DNA of 64,000 nt, from positions 558,001 to 622,000 of the forward strand of contig NZ_AQXT01000002.1 in assembly GCF_000376805.1 (NCBI RefSeq), read 5' to 3'. Position numbers and translations under genes: made by a program. The notes under the pieces were generated by a model. It saw nothing but the letters and a program-made list of their open reading frames with translations. It had not been told where the DNA came from and made no database searches. This stretch comes from Henriciella marina DSM 19595 (lineage in GTDB: Bacteria; Pseudomonadota; Alphaproteobacteria; Caulobacterales; Hyphomonadaceae). Shown in pieces: positions 9,314-18,036 of the stretch. Positions within the stretch are counted from its first letter, which is position 1. Every line of letters begins with the position of its first letter.

Positions 9314-10348
9314 CTAGCTTACTGAAATGTCAGAGAGGTCAGACGGAAGCTGCGCAAACGCGAATTCCGGCGAGAGCGATACGCGGACCGTATCTCCCGG
9401 GGCCGGGCAGAACGGGCCGATCGCCAGCGCCTGAAGAGACTCAGTTTCGGTCAGCTTGAGCTCGATCTCGATGAGGGATGACGTGCGCTGAGCCTTGATC
9501 ACCTCAAGCGCGGTATCGCCTGTCCCGTCGAGGCGAACGGCTTCGGGGCGCAGGCAATAGCTGTCTGCCTCTGGAAGTTGCGTCCGCCAGCTTTCCGGCA
9601 GGGCGTCGCGCCTTACCGACTGAAGAGAGCCCAGCGCGCGCGCCACGGCCATGTTCACGGGGTTGAGATAAAGCGCCTCTGGCGTGTCTTCCTGCAGGAT
9701 GACACCGTCCTTCATTACGGCAATCCGGTCGGCGGCCCGCATCGCTTCGGATGCGTCATGACTGACCAGAAGGGCCGGGATGCCCGCTTCTGCAACCGCG
9801 GCAAGAGCGATGCTCCGCACTTCTGATTTGAGCGTCACATCGAGACCCGAGAACGGCTCATCCATGAGGATCGCGACAGGCTTTGCGGCCAGTGCGCGCG
9901 CAATCGAAACACGCTGCTGTTCGCCGCCAGACAACTCATGCGGATAGGCCTTGGCGCGGTGCGACAGCCCGAGCCTCTCCAGCCAGTGACGGGCGGTCTC
10001 GCGCCTCTTGCTCTTGCTTTGGTCAGAGAGGCCAAAGCCGACATTATCTATGGCATTGAGGTGCGGAAAAAGTGCAAAATCCTGAAAGATCAGGCCGATA
10101 TGGCGTTCTTCGGCGGGCACGTGCTTCGAAATCGTAGAAACAGGCGTATCGCCATGCCGGATCTCGCCTGCATCGATGGGCTCAAGGCCCGCAAACAGAC
10201 GGAGCAGCGTCGACTTGCCCGCGCCCGACTGGCCGAGCAGCGCGGTGATCTTTCCAGGCTGCAGGGTCAGCGTCGCCTGATCGACAACGGCACGTCCGTC
10301 ATAGCGGCGGGTGACGCCGCGTGCATGAATTGGAAGAAGATCGCTCAT
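9314..10348 (-). CDS. fbpC: Ferric iron ABC transporter, ATP-binding protein
   Basis: A 344-residue ABC ATPase. Walker A is LLGQSGAGKST (about 38-47), the signature is LSGGEQQRVS (139-148), Walker B is ILMDEPFSGLD (160-170) and the switch is LLVSHD. A C-terminal TOBE-like domain (about 245-344) is typical of the FbpC/PotA class that energises periplasmic-binding-protein importers. The start overlaps the fbpB stop by 4 bases (ATGA), so it is translationally coupled to the permease. With fbpA and fbpB upstream it forms a complete three-gene importer. Confidence 0.92.
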   Translation of the reverse strand: MSDLLPIHARGVTRRYDGRAVVDQATLTLQPGKITALLGQSGAGKSTLLRLFAGLEPIDAGEIRHGDTPVSTISKHVPAEERHIGLIFQDFALFPHLNAIDNVGFGLSDQSKSKRRETARHWLERLGLSHRAKAYPHELSGGEQQRVSIARALAAKPVAILMDEPFSGLDVTLKSEVRSIALAAVAEAGIPALLVSHDASEAMRAADRIAVMKDGVILQEDTPEALYLNPVNMAVARALGSLQSVRRDALPESWRTQLPEADSYCLRPEAVRLDGTGDTALEVIKAQRTSSLIEIELKLTETESLQALAIGPFCPAPGDTVRVSLSPEFAFAQLPSDLSDISVS

Positions 10349-11967
10349 CCAGCCGCCCTTGATTGACCGGCCCGTGTTAGCTGCAACGACAAGAGAACGA
10401 CAGGGCCAAGTCCCGCTGCGGTGATCAGAAGCGAGGGCAGGGTGGCGGCTGCAAGACGCTCATCCGAGGCATAGGCAAAGGCTTGGACCGCCAGCGTGTC
10501 CCAATTGAAAGGCCGCAGCATTAGCGTCGCAGGCAGCTCTTTGAGGGTTTCGACAAAGAGTATAATCGCGGCCGCTGAGGCCCCGGACATGGCGACAGGC
10601 AGATCGACGCGGGTCAGCCTCTGCAGACGGCTGGCGCCAAGGCTGCGTGCTGCATTGCCGAGGCTGGCTGGCGCGCGTGAAAACGCTGCGCTTAGTGGTT
10701 CTGCCCCGGCAGCGGTAAAGCGGCTCGCATAGATCCAGACAAGGAAGATGAGCGCGGCTGGTCCGGCCACAGAAAAGCCCGTCCATGAGAGGATGAAGAG
10801 CGCGCCAAGGGCGAGCACGATCCCGGGTGCGGCATAGCCAGCACCCGCTGCAAACCTGCCGATGAACTGGCTGAAGCGGTTCTGGCGCGCCCCGACAGTA
10901 ATGGCGAGCGCCAGGACAAAAGCTGCAGCTGACCCCGCGAGCGCAAGTACCAGTGAATTGAAGAACGGACGGACAATCTGGCCCTGGCCGATACCTGTCT
11001 CGACGCTCACCCAGATGAGGCGTGTCACTGGAATGATAAAGCTCAGCGTCAGGACGAGCGCGCAGCCAAGCGTAACGGCCCAACCGGCGGCACGGCCAAG
11101 CGGCCTGCGGCGGGGCGTGCGCCAACGGGTCGCCGTCTGCTGAATACCGCCGCGGCCGCGTGAGACCCGCTCAATGAACTGAAGGCCGAATGCAATCAGG
11201 ATCAGTAGCACGGCAAGCCTTGCGGCAACCGCAGGCTCACTGAAACTGTGCCAGGCGCGGAAGATGCCGACGCTCAGCGTCTGCACACCGAGATAGCTCG
11301 CGGCGCCATAATCAGCGGCCGTTTCCATCAGCGCGAGCGCAAGACCTGCAAAGATCGCAGGCCGCGCGGCAGGCAGGGCCACCTGCAGGAAAAGACGGCG
11401 CGGCGAGGCACCGAGGCTGCGCGCGGCCTCCATGGTGCAAAGCGACAGGTTCGAAAACGCCGCCCGCGCTGTCAGATACGCATAAGGAAAGAGCGCGCTC
11501 GCCATCACGAAGGAAAGCCCGGGAATCGAATAGACGGTCGGAAACCAGTAATCGCGCGCTGAGAGACCGGTGACATCGCGGAACGCGGACTGGATCGGCC
11601 CGGCCACATCTGCGACATCCGCCCAGGCATAAGCCAGCACATAACCCGGCGCCGCCAGCGGCAGGATCAAAGCCCACTCAAATATGCCGCGCCCGGGAAA
11701 CTCGTTCAGGCTGACGAACCACGCCGTCGGTACCGCAAAGAGCAGGATGAACGTCGCCGTCAGCGCGATGACCCCCAGCGTCGTCAGCGTATAGCCTGCC
11801 AGCTGTGTCGACACGATATGCATCCACGCATCGCCGCCGCCGCCAATTACGCCTGTGAAGATCGCGATCGCCACAGGCGCGCCGATCAGCACGGCAGCTG
11901 CCAGTGTGATCAGCGCGACCGGGTTCAATCGCGGCAGGTGTATGGAGGACGCCTTGGTGGCTTGCAT
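10345..11967 (-). CDS. fbpB: Ferric iron ABC transporter, two-domain permease
   Basis: A protein of about 540 residues with two fused BPD-type permease halves, each with about six membrane segments and an ABC-contact loop (EAARSLGASPRRLFLQVALP in the first half, NAARSLGASRLQRLTRVDLP in the second). This is the FbpB/ThiP-type architecture. The ATG at 11967 begins MQATKASS, just 11 bases after the fbpA stop. Upstream extensions in the same frame run back into fbpA and are unlikely. Substrate specificity is inferred from the binding protein. Confidence 0.92.
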   Translation of the reverse strand: MQATKASSIHLPRLNPVALITLAAAVLIGAPVAIAIFTGVIGGGGDAWMHIVSTQLAGYTLTTLGVIALTATFILLFAVPTAWFVSLNEFPGRGIFEWALILPLAAPGYVLAYAWADVADVAGPIQSAFRDVTGLSARDYWFPTVYSIPGLSFVMASALFPYAYLTARAAFSNLSLCTMEAARSLGASPRRLFLQVALPAARPAIFAGLALALMETAADYGAASYLGVQTLSVGIFRAWHSFSEPAVAARLAVLLILIAFGLQFIERVSRGRGGIQQTATRWRTPRRRPLGRAAGWAVTLGCALVLTLSFIIPVTRLIWVSVETGIGQGQIVRPFFNSLVLALAGSAAAFVLALAITVGARQNRFSQFIGRFAAGAGYAAPGIVLALGALFILSWTGFSVAGPAALIFLVWIYASRFTAAGAEPLSAAFSRAPASLGNAARSLGASRLQRLTRVDLPVAMSGASAAAIILFVETLKELPATLMLRPFNWDTLAVQAFAYASDERLAAATLPSLLITAAGLGPVVLLSLQLTRAGQSRAAG

Positions 11968-11977
11968 GGGAGAGCGG

Positions 11978-13093
11978 CTAGTTCCAGCCGGCCTCATCAT
12001 AGATGCGCTGGGCTTCTGCCTGGCGCTCACCAAACGTGTCGAGCGGCGTTTCGCTGTCCTCAAAGTCCGGAATAGCGTCCAGACCATCTGGCCAGCTGAC
12101 GCCTTCGATCACCGGAATTTCCTTTGTCTCACTGACCAGGCGCTGCTGGCCTTCAGGCGACAGGAGGAACTCGATGAACTGGATGGCCTCGTCGCGGTTT
12201 TGCGCGTTCGCGGCCAGGGCAACCCCAGTAATATTGACGTGAATGCCTTCTCCGTCGCCGAAGCTCGGAAAGGAAATCTCGGTCGCGTCAGCAGCTTCGC
12301 GGGCAGAGTCCGACCCGCTCTGCAACATGCGGACCCAGTAATAGTGATTTGTGATCGCGACCGAGCAGAGCCCTGCAGCGACCGCTTCGACCTGGTCGGT
12401 ATCGCCGCCCTGCGGAGAGCGCGCCATATTGGCGACAACGCCGTCGGCCCAGTGCTGCGCCGCCTCGGCGCCCCACTTTTCCACCATTTCCGCCATAAGA
12501 GACAGATTGTAGATATTGGTCGAAGAGCGCACGCAGATTTCACCCTCGAGCGCTGGGTCAGCGAGGTCCTGCCACTGGTCGACCTGGTCTGCGCTGATCC
12601 GCTCCGGGTCATAGGCGACGCCGCGCACGCGGCGGGCGAGGCCCACCCACTGACGGCCCGGTTCCAGCAGCCGTTCGGGGATCCGCGTCTCGAACTCGCC
12701 CTGCGGCAGCGCCTGTGTCAGGCCTGCATCCGTAAAACGCCAGAGCGCGCCAGCGTCAGACGCAATAATCAGATCAGCGGGGCTGTTTTCGCCCTCGGCA
12801 CGCATGGTCTCCAGAAGCTGGTTGGCACCTGCCTCGCGGTAGCGCACCCGAATGCCGGTTTCATCTGAAAAGGCGTCATACATCGCCTTGTCGGAATCAT
12901 AGTGGCGCGCCGAATAGATGTTGAGCGTCCCGTCGCTGCCGGGCTCCACAGCTGGCGTGTCATCGGCGCCGGCGATCTCTTCGTTCGCGGCGGGGCTGCT
13001 ATCATTCGCACCGGCTGCATCGTCACTGCCGGAGCACGCGACAAGCAGGGCCGCGAGGCCCACGCTTGCAAAGTGTTTCATGGTCAATTTCAT
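11978..13093 (-). CDS. fbpA: Ferric iron-binding periplasmic lipoprotein
   Basis: A 371-residue extracytoplasmic solute-binding protein. It has a lipoprotein signal with lipobox LVAC (Cys at 20), an acidic linker (about 22-52), then the binding domain starting LNIYSARHYDSDKAMYDAF. Fe3+-binding members carry a Tyr-Tyr pair, seen here in AITNHYYWVRM. CVRSSTNIYNLSLMAEM and HVNITGVALAANA also match the FbpA family. These features favour ferric iron over thiamin, despite the nearby thi genes. A Fur-box-like palindrome lies 21-35 bases upstream of the start. Confidence 0.92.
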   Translation of the reverse strand: MKLTMKHFASVGLAALLVACSGSDDAAGANDSSPAANEEIAGADDTPAVEPGSDGTLNIYSARHYDSDKAMYDAFSDETGIRVRYREAGANQLLETMRAEGENSPADLIIASDAGALWRFTDAGLTQALPQGEFETRIPERLLEPGRQWVGLARRVRGVAYDPERISADQVDQWQDLADPALEGEICVRSSTNIYNLSLMAEMVEKWGAEAAQHWADGVVANMARSPQGGDTDQVEAVAAGLCSVAITNHYYWVRMLQSGSDSAREAADATEISFPSFGDGEGIHVNITGVALAANAQNRDEAIQFIEFLLSPEGQQRLVSETKEIPVIEGVSWPDGLDAIPDFEDSETPLDTFGERQAEAQRIYDEAGWN

Positions 13094-13113
13094 AGGCTTC
13101 GCTAAATCACAAT

Positions 13114-13128
13114 TGAGAAGCAATCGCA
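13114..13128. promoter_or_regulatory. Candidate Fur box upstream of fbpABC
   Basis: The 15-base site TGAGAAGCAATCGCA matches the 7-1-7 inverted repeat TGAGAATCATTCGCA, typical of Fur iron boxes, at 13 of 15 positions. It sits 21-35 bases upstream of the fbpA start codon, where a repressor would cover a promoter. It is also about 100 bases upstream of the divergent thiO start at 13228. The assignment is from pattern and context only. Confidence 0.5.
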
Positions 13129-13227
13129 ACTAGCGTGCTGAGGCACTGCGACCTTACGTCAATCTGTCGCGGCCCTTCTGTGGCCGCCCAGTTGAGCATT
13201 GACGCCGCCATTGCCTAAGAAGCTTGA

Positions 13228-14310
13228 ATGACGGCGAAGACATCAAACGCTCAGACAATTGCAATCGCGGGGGCTGGCCTGATCGGCCTCAGCTGCGGCT
13301 TTGAACTTGCTCAGCGCGGACATGATGTGACGCTATTCGACCCGGCGGCTGCGCAATCGTCCGCTGGATGGGCCGCAGCCGGCATGATTGCGCCTGCCTA
13401 TGAATGGACGCTGCAAGCCGACAATCCTGACGCCGCGTTTGAGTCCTTCTGTTTCGCAAGCAGTGATCTCTGGGCGGACTTCGCTGCGCGGGTCGAAGCT
13501 GCGACGGGTCAACGCGTTGGGTATTCGCCGCGACCAACGGCGGCGCTGGCACGCACGCCCAAGGAAGAAGAGCGCCTTGCTAAACTTTGCGAGCATCTCA
13601 TCCAGCTGGGTCGTCCCGCTCAAGTCCTGAGCCCCAAGGCGCTCGAACTGGATTACGGCCTGGCACCGGGCCTTCGCGGCGGTCTGCGCCTGATGGATGA
13701 TCATCAGGTCGATAACCGCCGCCTCATCGCGGCGCTTCGGTCTTTCTTCGTGACGCAGCAGAGGCTGATTGCCGTGCCTGTGTCGTCTCGGGCCGATATC
13801 GAGGCGGCTTCGGGCCGCTCATTCGACGCCATCATCTGGGCGCGCGGCAGCGAAGAAACGGGCATCAGCCAGCGCGTGAAAGGCCAGGCGATTTCGCTTT
13901 CCCCGGTCGTGGGCCAGCCCGGCAGCGTCCTCCGCTTCGGGCCGCGCTATATCGTGCCCAAGGCAGATCGCACCATTGTCGGCGCGACCAGCGAGAGCGA
14001 GTTTTCAAGCGACAGCATAGATCCGGATATCGCCGGCTCGCTTCTGGCGGAGGCTGCGTCAGTCCTGCCTGTTCTTTCGGAGGCCACCATACTCGAACAC
14101 TGGGCCGGTTTTCGCCCGCTTGGACAGGGAGAGAGACCTGTGATCGGCGCGCTGGGAGGCGGTGCATTCATTGCCACCGCGCACTACCGGAACGGGGTGC
14201 TGCTCGCGCCTGCGACCGCGCGCCTGATTGCCGATCAGGTCGAAGGACATAGTTTCCCGCAGGCTTATTCGGGGTTTGCGCCACGGCAGGGGTCTGGCGC
14301 GACCGCGTAA
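13228..14310 (+). CDS. thiO: FAD-dependent glycine oxidase ThiO
   Basis: A 360-residue DAO-family flavoprotein that oxidises glycine to the imine used by ThiG. The N-terminal dinucleotide-binding motif IAGAGLIGLSCGFELAQRG spans about 12-30, followed by TLFDPAAAQSSAGWAAAGMI. The C-terminal FAD contact region is HWAGFRPLGQGERPVIGALG. The length is normal. It is divergent from fbpA with 134 bases between them. That gap also contains a small GC hairpin at 13169-13187, but I see no thi-box (TPP riboswitch). It lies about 6 kb from thiG rather than in a single thi operon. Confidence 0.88.
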   Translation: MTAKTSNAQTIAIAGAGLIGLSCGFELAQRGHDVTLFDPAAAQSSAGWAAAGMIAPAYEWTLQADNPDAAFESFCFASSDLWADFAARVEAATGQRVGYSPRPTAALARTPKEEERLAKLCEHLIQLGRPAQVLSPKALELDYGLAPGLRGGLRLMDDHQVDNRRLIAALRSFFVTQQRLIAVPVSSRADIEAASGRSFDAIIWARGSEETGISQRVKGQAISLSPVVGQPGSVLRFGPRYIVPKADRTIVGATSESEFSSDSIDPDIAGSLLAEAASVLPVLSEATILEHWAGFRPLGQGERPVIGALGGGAFIATAHYRNGVLLAPATARLIADQVEGHSFPQAYSGFAPRQGSGATA

Positions 14311-14366
14311 CACTGGTTCAAACAGCCGGGCCGTGATTAGAAAGACCGGCTCGAGGAGGATAAGAC

Positions 14367-15539
14367 ATGCATTCCATCGGTGAGATGACGGACGACCAGC
14401 TCGCTATCAAGGACGCCGTCGAGAAGACGTGCAGCCAGTTCGGTGAGGACTATTGGGCCAAGACAGATGAAACAGGCGACTGGCCAGAAGCGTTCTGCGA
14501 CGCAATGGCGGCCGGTGGCTGGCTCGGTGTTGCCTTTCCAGAGGAATATGGCGGCGCAGGCCTTGGGCTGACTGAAGCGGCGCTCGTCATGCAGGCCGTC
14601 ACCCGCTCCGGCGCCGGCTATTCAGGCGCTTCTGCAATCCACCTCAACATCTTCGGACCAAAGCCGCTCGAAAAATTCGGCAATGCCGAACAGAAGCAGG
14701 AAAACCTGCCCAAGATCATCTCCGGACAGGAGAAGATGTGTTTCGCCGTAACAGAGCCAAATTCAGGCCTCGACACGTCAAGCCTTGAGACGAAGGCAGA
14801 GCGAACGAATGCAGGCTACACGATCAATGGCCGCAAGATCTGGACGACTGGCGCGCAGCGCGCTGACAAGATCCTGATCATCGCGCGGACCACGCCGAAA
14901 GAAGAATGCTCCAAGCCATATCTCGGCCTGTCGCTCTTCTATACCGATCTCGACCGCGGCAAGATCGACGCCAAGCCGATCCCGAAGATGGGCCGCAAGG
15001 CCGTCGAATGTAACATGCTCTACATTGATGGGCTCGAAGTGCCCAAAGAGCATTTGATCGGGGAAGAGGGCGCTGGTTTCAAATACCTTCTGCAGGGCCT
15101 CAACCCGGAACGTGTTCTCTTCGCGGTCGAATCGGTCGGCCTCGGCTTCGCCGCTCTGGAGCGTGCGACCAATTACGCCAAGGACCGCGTCGTGTTCGGT
15201 CGCCCGATTGGCCAGAACCAGGGCATCCAGCATCCGCTGGCCAGAAGCTGGGCTGAGCTGAAAGCCGCCGAGCTTCTCGCCTATAAGGCCGCTGGCCTCT
15301 ACGATGCCGGACAGGACTGCGGTGCTGAGGCAAATGCCGCCAAATACCTTGGCACGGAAGCTGGCTTTACCGCCTGCGAAACCGCCGTCCTGACGCATGG
15401 CGGTATGGGCTATGCCAAGGAATATCATGTCGAGCGCTATATGCGTGAAGCCATGCTTGCCCGGATCGCCCCCGTCAGCCGCGAAATGATCCTCAACTTC
15501 ATCGCAGAACGCGTACTGGGCCTGCCGAAAAGCTACTAG
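14367..15539 (+). CDS. Acyl-CoA dehydrogenase family protein
   Basis: A 390-residue flavoprotein that introduces a double bond into acyl-CoA. It has the three-part acyl-CoA dehydrogenase fold: an N-terminal helical domain (1-125), a beta domain with CFAVTEPNSGLDTSS and GRKIWTTGAQ (about 130-235), and a C-terminal helical domain with HGGMGYAKEYHVERYMREAM. The usual EGTS segment carrying the catalytic Glu is replaced by APVS (IAPVSREMILNFIAERVLG), so the base may come from another position, as in some subfamilies. The acyl substrate is unknown. The stop codon is a CTAG shared with the convergent methyltransferase gene. Confidence 0.9.
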   Translation: MHSIGEMTDDQLAIKDAVEKTCSQFGEDYWAKTDETGDWPEAFCDAMAAGGWLGVAFPEEYGGAGLGLTEAALVMQAVTRSGAGYSGASAIHLNIFGPKPLEKFGNAEQKQENLPKIISGQEKMCFAVTEPNSGLDTSSLETKAERTNAGYTINGRKIWTTGAQRADKILIIARTTPKEECSKPYLGLSLFYTDLDRGKIDAKPIPKMGRKAVECNMLYIDGLEVPKEHLIGEEGAGFKYLLQGLNPERVLFAVESVGLGFAALERATNYAKDRVVFGRPIGQNQGIQHPLARSWAELKAAELLAYKAAGLYDAGQDCGAEANAAKYLGTEAGFTACETAVLTHGGMGYAKEYHVERYMREAMLARIAPVSREMILNFIAERVLGLPKSY

Positions 15540-16270
15540 GCGACCGGTTGGCGGCCTGAGACACTGGTTGCGCACCCGAAGAAATGCGTGCGGAAGGTCA
15601 CCTCAAGACCTTCCGCACGCAATTGGTCTGCGAGATTTGATGCGTCGCCAAAATTGGTCGAGTACGTCCCGATCATTGCAAAGTCCCGCGCACCTTTCAG
15701 GAATATTTTCTCCACCATCGGCAAGACCTGCTTGAGATAGAAAATATACAGTGGACGAAGCCACCATCCTTTGGGGTCCGAGGCTTCAATGAAGCAGAAC
15801 GCTCCGCCGGGCTTCAGCGTGGATGCGGTAAGTTCAGCAAGCTTCTGATGTTGCGCGCTATTGAAGGTCTTGAGTCCAAAGGTGGATACAATCAGGTCGG
15901 CGCTGCTAGGTGGAAGATCGCTTGCCAAAACATCGTCTTCAACAAAGCCGATCTTGTCAGCACGCATGTCATGCAGTCGTTTCAAGGCCCGTTGGTGCAT
16001 GCCGCTAGATATGTCCACGGCGATCACTTTCTGGATGTCCGGATACCGCCTCATCAGATGCGGCCAGATCTCACCCGTGCCTGCCATCAGATCATAGCAG
16101 GTTTGAGGTGGCTCGGGCGTCTTTGGTAGCGCTTCGACGCACTGTCTACGCCAGCGCTCCGTAAAACCCATCGAGCATACATAACTGAACAGAATGTATT
16201 TCTTGGAGCATCGATCAAATAGCTCTTTGACGAATGCAGGGTCGTAGATACCTTTCCCAGGATTGGACAT
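15536..16270 (-). CDS. Class I SAM-dependent methyltransferase, UbiE-like
   Basis: A 244-residue methyltransferase with SAM motif I YDLMAGTGEIW (about 58-68), motif II VIAVDISSGMHQRAL, and the post-motif region ADLIVSTFGLKTFN, characteristic of UbiE/MenG-like enzymes. The C-terminal half is hydrophobic and could contact a lipid substrate. The start codon overlaps the stop of the upstream thioesterase gene by one base (TGATG). Hand counts of several lines give about 50% GC, against about 60-63% in the neighbours, which suggests a different origin. The housekeeping ubiE is usually elsewhere, so the substrate is unknown. Confidence 0.82.
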   Translation of the reverse strand: MSNPGKGIYDPAFVKELFDRCSKKYILFSYVCSMGFTERWRRQCVEALPKTPEPPQTCYDLMAGTGEIWPHLMRRYPDIQKVIAVDISSGMHQRALKRLHDMRADKIGFVEDDVLASDLPPSSADLIVSTFGLKTFNSAQHQKLAELTASTLKPGGAFCFIEASDPKGWWLRPLYIFYLKQVLPMVEKIFLKGARDFAMIGTYSTNFGDASNLADQLRAEGLEVTFRTHFFGCATSVSGRQPVA

Positions 16271-16704
16271 CAGCTATTTCTCGGCGGGCGCCGCATGATC
16301 GTGCCTGAGAAATTCAGGCATGGCTTGCCGTCGGCCGTAATGAGGCCGCGCACGAAGATAATCGATTTGCCAGACCGCAGCACCTCGCCGCGTGCTTCAA
16401 TATAGGCACCTTCTGGCGGCCCAGAGAGGAACTCAGACGTGAAGGCAACGGTCACGCCGTATTGGCCGTGAAGCTTGTCATGCGCGATGCCGAACAGGGA
16501 AAAGTCGGCGAAGGCCATCAGGCAGCCACCATGCACCACGCCGCCCTTGTTCATATGCTTTCGCTCAGCGCGGAAGGCGCAGACCGGGCCTTTCTCGTCG
16601 ACACGGAAATAGAACGGGCCGGCGGTGTCATACTCGAACGGCTCATCCTTCCAGGTCGACCAGCCCTTGAATTCCCCCGTCTCGCACATCTCTCCTGTGA
16701 CCAT
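16270..16704 (-). CDS. Hotdog-fold thioesterase, PaaI-like
   Basis: A 144-residue hotdog-fold protein. The PaaI/4HBT signature is visible in HMNKGGVVHGGCLMAFADFS (about 50-69), followed by VTVAFTSEFLSGPPEGAYIEA and the strand RSGKSIIFVRGLI. Such enzymes hydrolyse acyl-CoA thioesters. The ATG at 16704 (MVTGEMCE) is preferred. Longer in-frame versions extend into the spacer toward the divergent acyl-CoA dehydrogenase. It is translationally coupled to the downstream methyltransferase. Confidence 0.85.
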   Translation of the reverse strand: MVTGEMCETGEFKGWSTWKDEPFEYDTAGPFYFRVDEKGPVCAFRAERKHMNKGGVVHGGCLMAFADFSLFGIAHDKLHGQYGVTVAFTSEFLSGPPEGAYIEARGEVLRSGKSIIFVRGLITADGKPCLNFSGTIMRRPPRNS

Positions 16705-16840
16705 CTTTTCTTCCCTCGCGTTTCTGCTTTGCGCCCGTCTAAACGTGCTTGCCGCCTGCTGCCAAGCGACGCGGGGCTTGCCCTTCGACAGAAGCGCCCT
16801 CAAAGCCTATGTTGAGCCGAAACCGGATGGGAGAAAAGAC

Positions 16841-18001
16841 ATGGCATTTGACGCCGAAATTCGCCAGGCGCTGATCGATCAGGTGCGCCGCTTCGTCAAC
16901 GAGAAGTGCATTCCAATCGAAGGGCAGGTCGCCGAGACCGACGAGGTCCCGCAGAACGTTGTCGATGAGATGAAACAGCTTGGCCTCTTTGGCCTCGCCG
17001 TACCGGAAGAATATGGCGGGCTCGGGCTCGACATGGAAACCGAATGCCTCGTCGCGCTGGAGCTTGGCCGCACGTCTCCTGCCTTCCGCTCTGTTGCGGG
17101 TACGAATATCGGCATTGGCAGCCAGGCGCTCGTCCTCTTTGGTACCGAAGAGCAGAAGCAGAAATGGCTGCCAGGCATTGCGTCCGGTGACTATATCGCG
17201 AGCTTCGCGCTGACAGAGCCTGAAGCTGGGTCGGATGCGGGCAGCCTGCGAACAAAGGCGATCCGCGACGGCGACCATTATGTGATCAATGGCTCCAAGC
17301 GCTACATCACGAACGCAAACAAGGCGCAGCTCTTCACAACGATGGCGCGCACCGATCCGGACACGCCCGGCGGCAAAGGTGTCTCCGCCTTCATCGTTGA
17401 CCGCGACACGCCCGGCATCACCGTCGGCAAGCCCGAACAGAAGATGGGCCAGCAGGGCGCCCATGCCTGCGATGTGATCTTCGAGGATGTTCGCGTGCCC
17501 GCCGAGAACATGATCGGCAGCGAAGGCGAAGGCTTCAAGGTTGCCATGAGCGTCCTCGACAAAGGCCGCCTGCACATCTCTGCCGTAGCCACAGGCGCAT
17601 CCGAGCGTCTGATCAAGGAAATGGTCAATTATGCGATGGAGCGTGAGCAGTTCGGCAAGCCGATTGCCCAGCACCAGTTGATCCAGGCCATGATGGCCGA
17701 CAGCCAGGCGGAAACCTATGCCGCCCGTTCGATGATCCTTGATGCCGCCCGCCGCCGCGATGCCGGTGAGAATGTCACTATGCTGGCTTCCTCCACCAAG
17801 CTTTTTGCGTGCGAGGCAACGGGCCGTGTCGCAGACCGCGCCGTGCAGGTTTTCGGTGGGGCAGGCTATATCACTGATTATGGCATTGAACGCTTCTACC
17901 GCGATGTGCGACTGTTCCGTCTCTATGAGGGCACGTCCCAGATTCAGCAGATCGTCATTGCGCGCGAGCTGATGAAGGCGGCAAAAGCCGATCAGCTTTA
18001 G
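16841..18001 (+). CDS. Acyl-CoA dehydrogenase
   Basis: A 386-residue short-chain-type acyl-CoA dehydrogenase. Family landmarks are FGLAVPEEYGGLGLDMETE near the N-terminus, SFALTEPEAGSDAGSLRTKA, HVINGSKRYITNA-like text at about 150-165, and the catalytic glutamate in RLYEGTSQIQQIV (Glu about 363). Unlike the paralogue at 14367-15539 it keeps the canonical EGTS site. The ATG at 16841 is chosen because it gives a normal-length protein. It is divergent from the thioesterase gene with a 136-base spacer. It may take part in fatty or branched acyl-CoA oxidation. Confidence 0.93.
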   Translation: MAFDAEIRQALIDQVRRFVNEKCIPIEGQVAETDEVPQNVVDEMKQLGLFGLAVPEEYGGLGLDMETECLVALELGRTSPAFRSVAGTNIGIGSQALVLFGTEEQKQKWLPGIASGDYIASFALTEPEAGSDAGSLRTKAIRDGDHYVINGSKRYITNANKAQLFTTMARTDPDTPGGKGVSAFIVDRDTPGITVGKPEQKMGQQGAHACDVIFEDVRVPAENMIGSEGEGFKVAMSVLDKGRLHISAVATGASERLIKEMVNYAMEREQFGKPIAQHQLIQAMMADSQAETYAARSMILDAARRRDAGENVTMLASSTKLFACEATGRVADRAVQVFGGAGYITDYGIERFYRDVRLFRLYEGTSQIQQIVIARELMKAAKADQL

Positions 18002-18036
18002 GCAGGGCGCCGAGCGCAAAAAGGATATATGCGAAG

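Noticed and set aside
11978-13093. Thiamin-binding protein ThiB, because of nearby thi genes
   Set aside because: The binding protein has the Tyr-Tyr pair and text of ferric-iron binders, and a Fur-like box is upstream.
13094-13227. TPP riboswitch (thi box) before thiO
   Set aside because: The conserved CTGAGA and ACCTGATCTGG-like segments are absent; only a small GC hairpin is present. The 60-base leader of thiS is too short for one.
16739-18019. A 426-codon antisense open frame over the second acyl-CoA dehydrogenase
   Set aside because: The plus-strand frame is a full acyl-CoA dehydrogenase with active-site glutamate. The antisense product has no recognisable motif.
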